Shown in pieces: positions 33,019 to 41,800 of a DNA stretch of 64,000 bases. This DNA comes from Chloroflexota bacterium. Its GTDB lineage: Bacteria > Chloroflexota > Anaerolineae > Anaerolineales > Villigracilaceae. Position numbers and translations under genes: made by a program. The notes under the pieces are model-generated. The model made no database searches, had not been told where the DNA came from, and saw only the letters and a program-made list of their open reading frames with translations. Location of the stretch: positions 38,115-102,114 of the forward strand of contig JACRLC010000037.1 in assembly GCA_016235425.1 (NCBI GenBank), written 5' to 3'. How positions within the stretch are numbered: the first letter of the stretch is position 1; each line of letters begins with the position of its first letter.

Positions 33019-33059
33019 AGGTGACAGTCACTTAGAGTCTGTCAAAGTGACTGTCACCT
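33019..33059. repeat. Palindromic repeat, second copy of the AGGTGACAGTCA type
   Basis: AGGTGACAGTCAC and GTGACTGTCACCT are perfect complements with a 15-base loop. The arm is the same as in the palindrome at 25904. It lies 10 bases after the stop of the 1010-aa gene. Confidence 0.7.
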
Positions 33060-33069
33060 GTCCTACGAA

Positions 33070-36000
33070 TTACGGAAGATCGAACGCATCCACATCATGG
33101 TTGCCGGCAGTCAAGCCAAGAGCCGTACCATCGAAGTACACAGACCAGACGCCCGCGTTGTTGTACGCAACGTCCTCATCCTGAACTGTCCCAAATCCTG
33201 GCAGGGCCGTGTTTTCCTGGAACGAGAGGTAGAAGTGGGTTGCGTCCACCCGCTCAAAGCCATCAACATCGGCGCCGCCTGCAATACCAACGGCAGAAGC
33301 ATCGAACACACGGGTGTAGGAACTGCCGCCGTTCCAGACGTAGATGTCTGCATCATCAGCAGTGCCGCCCGCTCCAGGCGGGAGCAGGTTCGTATCCGTC
33401 GAGAAGTAGAGCATGCCACCGACGATACTGATCGCATCCAGGTCGAAGTTGCCGCCAACGCCGTTGACACTGCCATCGAAGAACAGCGACCATGTACCGG
33501 CGTTGTAGAACACGACATCCTCATCCTGGACTGTACCTGCGCCAGGCAGGGTAACAGCTCCTGTGAATGATACGTAGAAGTGTGTCGCGTCCACCCGTTC
33601 ATAGGCGTCCACGTTTGCACTGCCCGGCACACCGGCTGTGGTGGCGTCGAACACCCGGCTGAAGGATGTCCCGTTGTAGTTGTAGATGTCAGCATCATCT
33701 GCCGCGCCGGCCACACTTGGCGGGTTGCTATTTCCAAAGGTCGAGAAGTAAAGCGCGTTTGCGGCGACCGATGCGCCTTTCGTCAACGTTGCATTGACCG
33801 TTGCACTCCAGTTGCCAGCCGAATCTTTGGCACGCACGTAAACAGTGTGACTGCCTGTCGTGAGCGCAGAGATGGCAGACACCGGGATGGTCGCGGAGAT
33901 GGTGGTGCTTGGTGACGCAGCGCCTGCGGTCATGGCCGCGCCGGTTCCAGCCGCGCCGACGGCATCAATGAAGTACTCGCCTGCGACGATGTTGTTGTTG
34001 CCTGTGGCCGTGTCATCGGCTGTTGCGTTGATCGCCACCGCAGTGGTGGTCGTGGCGGGAGGAGTCAGGGTGAGGCCGCTTACCACTGGCAGACCCTTGT
34101 CAATCACCAGATTGATCGTGGCGAACGGACCCCAGTTACCGGCAACATCCTTTCCGTGGATGCTGACGACGTGAACTCCGTCAGCCAGGGAATTAACGGT
34201 GACCAGCGGAATATATGTGTATGCGCTTTCCGTGACGCCGTTGAACAAGCCGTCGCCTGGCGTCATGAGAACGCCGGTTCCATTTGCGCCGACCGTGTCA
34301 ATAAAGAACTCGGCGTTTGCCACGGTGGAGGTAACAGGTCCGCCGCCGGGTTCTGAGAAGGCCGCATCCAGCCGCACGGATTGGAAGGATGGAGAGTAAG
34401 CCAGAGCGCCATTGTTGGGGTTGGGGGCCAAAATTATGGCGCTGGGAGCCGGCCCTGTCCTGTCAACGCTCATTTGCACGGAGGTGAAAGCGCCCCAATT
34501 GCCAAACGCATCCTGGCTATGGATGTAGACCGGGTGATAACCTTCCAAAAGCCCGCTGATGGTTAAGGCGGGAATGGCCGCCGTGATGGATGCAATCGGC
34601 GCGGTCTGATTGACGGTCATTGGCGTGCCTGCGCCGTTTGCGCCGGAAGCATCGATGAAGAACTCCGCGGCCTGGATGTTGCTGTTCCCGGCCGCGCTGT
34701 CATTTGCGGAACCGCTCAAAGCGACATCGCCGGCGCCGTTGTAGCTTGCTTGCAGGCTTGTCGTTGAGGGGCCTGCCTGGTCAATGCTCATAACGATGAA
34801 GTTGAACGCGCCCCAGTTGCCGAGCGAATCCTGGCCGTGGACATAAACCGTGTGATTGCCCGACAGAAGACCGGTCGGATCAATCGCCGCCGCAGCTGAT
34901 TCCGTTGGAGAATCAAACGCGGCGTCTGACGGAGTCATGGCCGTGCCGGCGCCATTTGCACCCTGGGTATCTACAAAGTATTCAGCCGCCATGATGTTGT
35001 TGCTGCCGCTGGCTGAATCGCTCACCGTCACATTAAGGGTGACGAGGGACAAGCCGTCGGTTGGATTGGGCGCCAGCGACAAGCCGCTGGCGGCCGGTCC
35101 GGTAATATCACCCGCTGTTGGCCCGGCAGGAATGGCCAGGAATGTCAGCATTCCGCCAAAGGCCTGGCCGTTATTAATCAGGCGCAGGTTGGAGTCGTAC
35201 ACGGCATATTTCATGTCGGGAGGAATGACAGCCGGCATGGTCACCAAAACGTCTGCGGTCTGGCCCGCGCTGAGTGTTTCGGCAACTGCTGAGTGAGGCT
35301 GGGCAAGGGGCTTGCCGTCTATGGATAGGACTGTGTAGCGCAGTCCCAACACGCCAACCGAATGGTTTTCCAATCCGGCATTCACCAGGCGCAGGAGAAC
35401 TTTTCGGCCCGCGTTGGTGTCAATGGGCAGTGTATCGGGATATGCCTTGCCGTTGAACAGGAAATACTTGGGGCTGAATTCGCGCAGGTCGAAGCTGGCC
35501 GGAGCGGTATTCAGGGCCGGGTCGATCTCGCTCATAACGAGAACAGTTTCATCGTCAAAAGCGGAAGCGGGGCCGTAAGCCTCCAATGGAGCGCCAGCCG
35601 GGCGCACGATCAATACACCGTACATGCCCAGGGCCACCTGTCGTTCGCCGTTGGCTGTCGGCCCGGCTTCGTAGAGATAGGTCCCGGGCTGAAGTCCATT
35701 GTAGGTGTAGGTTTTCGTGCCGCCAGCGGCAACACCGCTGCGATCCGATGCGCCGAACAGGCCGCGTACGGAAAGCGAGGTGGCTTCACTTAATCCATTG
35801 TGCAGGTTGATCTCAAGCGTTTCGCCTGCTGTGGCAATCAACGTCGGGCCGGGGAGTCCGGCGGGACTGAGGCTATCGCCGGCGTATCCCCAGATTGTGA
35901 AACTTGCGCCGCCGGGCAGGGTGATCGTGCCGGTCGCAGCCCATAGATCACAAGTGCGGACGCCCGCTAATTCTGTACAGGTAGTGCCAGGCAATACTGA

Positions 36001-36102
36001 GGCATGAGCCACCTGGGGATAGACCGCCGCAAAACAAATCGAGACGATCATTCCCAGCAAGAGCAGGCCTGTTTGAAACCGATGCAATGTTTGTGTTTTC
36101 AT
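33070..36102 (-). CDS. Secreted cupredoxin-like (multicopper-oxidase-related) protein with Ig-like repeats and shared C-terminal module
   Basis: The product has 1010 residues. GAGGAGA precedes the ATG at 36100-36102. A signal peptide (1-~35) is followed by two cupredoxin-like domains (~40-330) homologous to the 426-aa protein just upstream ('VLVMSEIDPALN' and 'YFLFNGKAYPDT' against 'ISLLSEIDPILS' and 'YWMINGRGFPDT'). None of the His motifs of copper oxidases is present. Residues ~335-795 hold four or five Ig-like repeats, each with 'EFFIDxxGANGxGxxM' and 'HTVYVHGxDSxGNWG'. The last ~215 residues are two copies of the 'LYFST...DEDVVFYN' module that also ends the protease at 28757. It probably is a structural partner that links an oxidase to the surface. 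Confidence 0.85.
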   Translation of the reverse strand: MKTQTLHRFQTGLLLLGMIVSICFAAVYPQVAHASVLPGTTCTELAGVRTCDLWAATGTITLPGGASFTIWGYAGDSLSPAGLPGPTLIATAGETLEINLHNGLSEATSLSVRGLFGASDRSGVAAGGTKTYTYNGLQPGTYLYEAGPTANGERQVALGMYGVLIVRPAGAPLEAYGPASAFDDETVLVMSEIDPALNTAPASFDLREFSPKYFLFNGKAYPDTLPIDTNAGRKVLLRLVNAGLENHSVGVLGLRYTVLSIDGKPLAQPHSAVAETLSAGQTADVLVTMPAVIPPDMKYAVYDSNLRLINNGQAFGGMLTFLAIPAGPTAGDITGPAASGLSLAPNPTDGLSLVTLNVTVSDSASGSNNIMAAEYFVDTQGANGAGTAMTPSDAAFDSPTESAAAAIDPTGLLSGNHTVYVHGQDSLGNWGAFNFIVMSIDQAGPSTTSLQASYNGAGDVALSGSANDSAAGNSNIQAAEFFIDASGANGAGTPMTVNQTAPIASITAAIPALTISGLLEGYHPVYIHSQDAFGNWGAFTSVQMSVDRTGPAPSAIILAPNPNNGALAYSPSFQSVRLDAAFSEPGGGPVTSTVANAEFFIDTVGANGTGVLMTPGDGLFNGVTESAYTYIPLVTVNSLADGVHVVSIHGKDVAGNWGPFATINLVIDKGLPVVSGLTLTPPATTTTAVAINATADDTATGNNNIVAGEYFIDAVGAAGTGAAMTAGAASPSTTISATIPVSAISALTTGSHTVYVRAKDSAGNWSATVNATLTKGASVAANALYFSTFGNSNPPSVAGAADDADIYNYNGTSFSRVFDATTAGVPGSANVDAYERVDATHFYVSFTGAVTLPGAGTVQDEDVVFYNAGTWSLFFDGSVNGVGGNFDLDAISIVGGMLYFSTDTNLLPPGAGGTADDADIYVWNGGSSYTRVFDASAVGIAGGADVDGFERVDATHFYLSFQENTALPGFGTVQDEDVAYNNAGVWSVYFDGTALGLTAGNHDVDAFDLP

Positions 36103-36135
36103 AAGAAATCTCCTCATTGCTAATCTATTAGCCTG

Positions 36136-37416
36136 CTAAGGGCATCCGCCTGCCGGATCAATGCGGGTGTAAGTTGCCATTCCCGTCATCACCACACCCC
36201 AGGAGGTGATTTGATACAGGGCATGGTTGTGCGCGATGTGATAGAACTCGCCGCATTGATTTTGGCTGGTGGTACCCACCGGGATGGTTCCCTGTTCCCC
36301 AAGATACGGACTTCCGCTGAACATGGGGCCGAAGAACATATCGAAGATGTTGGGGAAGGTCACCGGCACTGGATTAGCGGTGGAATTGTAGGCTTCGGGA
36401 TCGTGCCAGCTGAAGAGTGAGTCCCAGGTTTGGCCGGGGCCTACGGGGATGGAGTACTTGTCATAGGCCAGGTTTTCAAGCGCCGCGCCCTCAAGAGGCA
36501 TACCGTCGCGTCCGACAATCCTCACGTTGTTACCGTGCGGATGGAATGGATAATCGATACTGCCAACGCTCAAATAACGAATGGCGGCTGGGAGCGGATT
36601 GAGGGTGGCCTCCCACGGTTCGAGGAGCGTCAGCGAGCCATAAGGCTGGCCGGGCAGCCAGGAGGCATGGTTGGGAGCAATCGTATCCGGGAAGCCGCGG
36701 CCGTTGATCATCCAATAGCGCGGGTGGTAATTCCTGGAATTGAATGGGAGTCCCGATTCCATCCTCTGGCTGAGTATGGGATCGATCTCGGAGAGCAGGG
36801 AAATGTATTCCCTGTTCGGATCGAAAGCGGTATCGGCCCGGTTATACATGAAGCTCGGGCCCATGGCAGGGCGCACAACAATGGCTCCGAACAGGCCCAT
36901 GGGAACCTGAATGGCGGGATCCGTTCCGCTTTGATAGAGGAACGTGCCGGGGCGGCTTGCCACGAAACTATAAGTTACACTGCCGCCATTGGCCGGGGCG
37001 GCTTTCGCCAGTGAGACCAGATTGCCGGCGCTGAAAACAGGACCGTCAGGCTGACCGTCTGCGAGTACGTTTTCCTGTCCGGGGAAGATGAGCGAGATGT
37101 CGCGATTTAATGTGTTGTGCAAAATGACGGTGACTGTATCGCCTTCAGTTACACACAGCACCGGTCCCGGATATTGGAACGGGTCGGCGCCGCTGGAAAG
37201 CCCCCACATGTAAACAACGTTTCCATCCGGCGTGCCGACATAACCAGTATGGGACGTCAGGTTGAAGTTTGGGCCGCTGGTGCATACCATCCCATCGGAT
37301 TGCGGACCCTGGGCGATTGCCACGGATTGGTTTCCAAACGGCATAATCGCCATGAGCAATGCCAGCATCAACAGAACTGCCAGCTTTTGGGATTTCAAAA
37401 GGGAATGCTTGTGCAT
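36136..37416 (-). CDS. Multicopper-oxidase-like protein retaining only second-domain copper ligands
   Basis: The product has 426 residues with a signal peptide (1-~36). The first cupredoxin domain (to ~185) has lost the usual ligands: where the upstream protein reads 'GTYMFHCHVEDVEH', this one reads 'GTFLYQSGTDPAIQ'. The second domain keeps 'YPFHPHG' (His292, His294) and 'FYHIAHNHALYQ' (His393, His396, His398). Multicopper oxidases need four His-rich motifs, so this protein alone is unlikely to build a complete trinuclear centre. It lies 27 bases behind the Tat-exported oxidase gene, whose ligands are complementary, and 33 bases before the cupredoxin-like gene. A heteromeric enzyme is inferred. 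Confidence 0.85.
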   Translation of the reverse strand: MHKHSLLKSQKLAVLLMLALLMAIMPFGNQSVAIAQGPQSDGMVCTSGPNFNLTSHTGYVGTPDGNVVYMWGLSSGADPFQYPGPVLCVTEGDTVTVILHNTLNRDISLIFPGQENVLADGQPDGPVFSAGNLVSLAKAAPANGGSVTYSFVASRPGTFLYQSGTDPAIQVPMGLFGAIVVRPAMGPSFMYNRADTAFDPNREYISLLSEIDPILSQRMESGLPFNSRNYHPRYWMINGRGFPDTIAPNHASWLPGQPYGSLTLLEPWEATLNPLPAAIRYLSVGSIDYPFHPHGNNVRIVGRDGMPLEGAALENLAYDKYSIPVGPGQTWDSLFSWHDPEAYNSTANPVPVTFPNIFDMFFGPMFSGSPYLGEQGTIPVGTTSQNQCGEFYHIAHNHALYQITSWGVVMTGMATYTRIDPAGGCP

Positions 37417-37443
37417 GGTTATCTCCTTTTTGCCTGTGCTGGT

Positions 37444-38751
37444 CTAGGTATTTGGTTCCGTCTGGGCAGGCAAAGTGCCGGATGGATGGACACGAACTTC
37501 CGTCATCTGTTTGCCGTCTCCAAAACCGCCCACGGAATGCGACCTGACGAAGTTGCGGTTGTAGAGCAGGTAAGTGTCCGGCCCGACTCCTCCAGAGTGA
37601 GGGGGTGCGGTGAAGATGGCATCGAAACTTTCACCTGCGCCAATCGTGATGGTGTTGGTCAGGTAACTAATATCTGTGCCATCGTTCCCGCGCAGGAATG
37701 TTGCATCCTTGCCGACCACGTGCAACTGGATGCCATCGAGCGTCATGGATGCCTGCATAAATCCCAGGTTGGTAAACCGCAGGAGCACGCGCTCACCGGC
37801 ATTGCACTCAACCAGCGAGGAAATCGGCTGGTATTGCAGGCGCGGATGACCGGCCGGGGCGATCAGGTCGCCGTTTGCGTCGTATCCCTGGCCATTGGGT
37901 GCGATCGTATCGGGATAGACGCGGCCATTGATCATCGAGAAATCCGGTTTGTAATCGCTCCATTCCGGCAGTTGGATGTGCGAGTCTGCCCAGTGCGAAT
38001 CGACCCACATTTCACTGAGATGCATGCCAAACTCGCGGTCGAAGCCGGTCGAACCGTCGCCGTCGTTGAATACAAATTTACCGCTTGGGTACAGACCCGT
38101 ATTTCCATCCTGCGCCGGGCGGACGAAGACCAGGCCGGTCATGCCCATTTGCACGTGTTCCACATCTTCCACGTGGCAGTGGAACATATACGTGCCGGGA
38201 TCATGCGGACGATAAACATAAGTAAATGAACGGTTCATCGGCACAGATACGGATGAAGAAGGCTCGCCATCAAAGAACGGGATGGCATTCTTGAAACCGT
38301 GGAAGTGCACGGTATGGGCGTCCGTCAAATCGGGGCGCATCTGCAAGCCCAGGTTCCGCAGTTGAAGTTTGAATTCCACACCTTCCTGAAGCCAAAACAT
38401 GGGGGCTGAATGCTGGGCTTTCATCTTCTGGTTGAGGATCTGTGTTTCATCCTGGCCGGTAACGTCGCGGAAGCCGAACACGTACGTGGTAAAGAGAGCC
38501 GGATCGGGGGAAAGATCATCCGGGTGAAAAGGCGAGGGCGTGGGCAATGGAGGCAGGTAAATCCAGCCGTCCGTGCCTGCGAAGACTTTATCCGGTATTG
38601 CGGCCTGCGCCAAAGCGATTGACTCCGGCAGAAGAAAACCTGAAACCAGTCTATTCATCAGGCTTACGCCGCCCGATGCAAGCAACCCGGCGCCTGCGAG
38701 CTTGAGAAAATCACGCCGGCTAATGCGGCCTGAAAATGTAGGTTTTTTCAT
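37444..38751 (-). CDS. Tat-exported multicopper-oxidase-like protein retaining only first-domain copper ligands
   Basis: The product has 435 residues. The twin-arginine signal 'SRRDFLKLAGAGLLASGG' (11-28) indicates export in folded, probably metal-loaded form; tatA lies at 51054. The first cupredoxin domain has 'DAHTVHFHGF' (His149, His151, plus His146) and 'HCHVEDVEHVQMGM' (His191, Cys192, His193, His199, Met204), a type-1/type-3 pattern like that of two-domain laccases. The second domain (~300-430) lacks the H-P-x-H and H-x-x-H-x-H motifs. GAGGAG lies upstream of the ATG. It follows the 1859-aa surface protein by 78 bases in one operon. Confidence 0.88.
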   Translation of the reverse strand: MKKPTFSGRISRRDFLKLAGAGLLASGGVSLMNRLVSGFLLPESIALAQAAIPDKVFAGTDGWIYLPPLPTPSPFHPDDLSPDPALFTTYVFGFRDVTGQDETQILNQKMKAQHSAPMFWLQEGVEFKLQLRNLGLQMRPDLTDAHTVHFHGFKNAIPFFDGEPSSSVSVPMNRSFTYVYRPHDPGTYMFHCHVEDVEHVQMGMTGLVFVRPAQDGNTGLYPSGKFVFNDGDGSTGFDREFGMHLSEMWVDSHWADSHIQLPEWSDYKPDFSMINGRVYPDTIAPNGQGYDANGDLIAPAGHPRLQYQPISSLVECNAGERVLLRFTNLGFMQASMTLDGIQLHVVGKDATFLRGNDGTDISYLTNTITIGAGESFDAIFTAPPHSGGVGPDTYLLYNRNFVRSHSVGGFGDGKQMTEVRVHPSGTLPAQTEPNT

Positions 38752-38829
38752 AAGTAACTCCTCTTTGTCGATCAGGAGGGAGGCTGGCTGAAACCAGCCT
38801 CCCCATTGATTCGTTTACGGCATCATCCT

Positions 38830-41800
38830 TTAGGGCATGGTTCCGCCGCCGAAGTCATCGAAGCGGGCATAGTTTGCCGGGGTGGGAGCGGAACTCCAGG
38901 TGAAGTACACGCCGATCCTGCCGCCGCCGGTGACCAGGGAGGCCGGCCAGGGGCTGACGCCCGACATGACATTGATGGACCCTACCATGGTCGTCACACC
39001 GCCCGAAGTCTTGTATACGACCACCGTGCCATCGGCTTGTGCGCGAGCGCCAATCTGATCGCCGTTTGCAAAAGCGGCCGGGAAGGCGGCCCGCGTGATC
39101 ACACCCTGGCTCGTGGTGCTGGTTCTCACATCAACACTGCCAGCGGCATGGTTGTATGAAACCAGGATGTACGTTGTGTTGTTCTTGAATTTCAACAACA
39201 AGCCTTGATTGGCGGCATTCGGGCTTACCTGGGTAAAGGTAAACCACGTCTCCTGGTTAGAACCGTATTTCTTGTCAAAACGCACGGAGCCGGTTGCCCT
39301 GACTTCCACCTGATTGCCTGTGACACGGTATATGCTCGTGCTCGTGTTGCCATTCCAGCTTCCGCTCAAATGGAGGGGGGTCTGATTGAAGTCATCAAGC
39401 AGAGCAGTGGTTGGGAATAAGAGGCCGCCGCCACCTCCACCTCCGCCGCCAGCGCCGACTTCATCAGCGCCGATATCAAAGCCAGCGCCCGATGGACGAG
39501 TCGTGCCGTCGAAATCAGCAGATGGGGCATTGATGGATGCTTTGAAAGCCGCGCCGGCATCCACTGCCGGTGAAGCATCCGCGATGTGGTAATCGCCCAG
39601 GAAGTTGGCAAGCGCATCGGTGGTCACCATGAGGATGTCCACGAAGCGGGGATTGCCGCGCCAAGGCAGGGTACGCACAGTCGTGTCATACGTTGCCATC
39701 ACCGTTGGATCGGACGCCAGGTTGGTTCCGCTGGGAACGGTCCCCAGGTCAACTTGCAGGATGGAATTGGTGGGCGATAAGAGTCCACTGCCGTCCGAAA
39801 CACCGAGATCCCAGTAATTGATCGGATTCGGGTCTCCTGCCAGGCCGATACCTGCCACCGTACTACCGACAAAGGTGCCAGCCCGGTTATCCCAGAAGAT
39901 ATTGTTGAAGAGCAGGGGATCACTGAAGATGGGCGATCCGCCAGGCAGGGTGGCCTGCAACAGATTGCTATTTCGTGAACTGGAGAGGCCGGCCGGAGCG
40001 GGTTGTCCGTTGCTGGTCACTGCGCTGGCCGTCGTGATATTCTTCATCACGGTGTTGTTGTAGAAGCGGACGTTGGGCGCATCGTTCAACGAAACACCGC
40101 CGCCTTCATGCGTCGAGATATTGTTGACGATGATGTTGTTGTAAACGTTGTACGGGAAATTGCCCGACATCAGGAAGCGCAGGCCGCCGCCATCGTCATT
40201 GGCCAGGTTGTTCTGGATGAGATTGGCAAAGACATCCACAGGACCGGCGCCAGGCGTGAGCAGGTTGGGATCAGCCGGGAGTTCGCCCGCGATGATGATA
40301 CCGCCGCCCTCATCGTAGGAACGGTTGAAGTAAATGCGGTTGTGGTGGATCTGTCCGTTGGGGCTGTAGCCGTAATGACTGATGCCGCCGCCGTATTCGG
40401 CTGAGAAGTTGCCGCAGATGTCGTTGCTTGCGACCTCATAGCCTTGCGCGCCGGAGAAAATACCGACAGCGCCGGCCAGGTTCGTGCCGCCGTTGGCAAG
40501 GATGCGGTTGTTGGCAATGCGCACGAAGTCATTCTGATTGTCGTTCGACGCGCCAGGCAGATGCGGCGTACCCAGGCGAATTGCACTGCCGTATGCACCG
40601 CCGTTGCTTTCCAGAATGTTATTGGTAATCTGCAGGTAGCGGGCATAGCCGTTGACGAAGATGCCTCCGCCCTGAATGGCGATTGGCTCATTATTTGCGC
40701 CCACTTCGTTCGGGAAGGTCTGTTGGTCGCCGCCTTGAATGGTGAAACCATCAATGCCTGCCCGCCGCCGAATGGTACTGGTGAAGTTGCCATCCTGCGC
40801 GAGGACATAGACGACCGGTCCCTCATAGATATTCTGATTGCCGCTCCAGGGCAGGCTGGCAATAAACACACGCCAATTTTCAGCGTAGGCGGTATCGCCT
40901 GTCACACCGCGCCCGTCAATGACCGAGCCGGGGACGATCGTTCCATCCGCATACCTTCCACCGGGGCCGACGCCCTGCAGTTTCATGGCTTCGTACATGA
41001 TCACATTTTCCAGGTAGAAGCCGGAAGCAGACGGGTAGACTACAACCAGGAGGCCCCGGCCTTCAGGCGCCGCCGCGGCGGCATCTACTGCGCTTTGGAT
41101 CGTGGCATAAGTGCGGCCAGGACCCACTTCAAAGATGCGCGGGTTGTAGCCGGAGCCAATGACGTGGAAGGTCAAGCCGTTGACGGTGTTTCTGCCATTG
41201 TCCGAACGCACTGCCAGTTGGTGCGGACCGGGAGGCACACTGGACGGTATCGTGGCGGTAATGCTGGTATCGGTCCACACAGAGACCGTCAGGGCGATTC
41301 CATCCAGGGTAACGAGACTTCCCGCTCCCTGCGCTCCAAAGCCCAGCCCGGTGATCGTGAAGCTGTTTCCAGGTTCGTAATACGGCTGGGATACCGCGAA
41401 TAACTGCGGTGTAGCCGGGTCAAGGTCGCATTGCGGCGGAGTACTGAAGAGGGAGCCAGCCGCCAGGACACCGGGAACAATTTGCGTCGGCGCGAGATCC
41501 GAGGGAATGATCAATCCCGGATAGATCTCAAAGCTTGCGCCAATCGTTCGATATTGCCTGCTATAGCCTGGCAGGTTTGGATCATTGCCCAGCATGTAAT
41601 ACACATTGGGACACACGCCGGACGGTGTCGGACAGTTGATCGAGTAGGTGGATGGGAGCAGGATTTCGAACACGCCGTTCGGGTCCGATGTCATTGATGC
41701 AACCATGCGATTGGAGAAATCATAGATGCCAATCGGCATAAGAGGTGCACCTGCTTTTTCACCGAAATTTAGATCCAATGGATTGGTGGAAATGGTCAGA

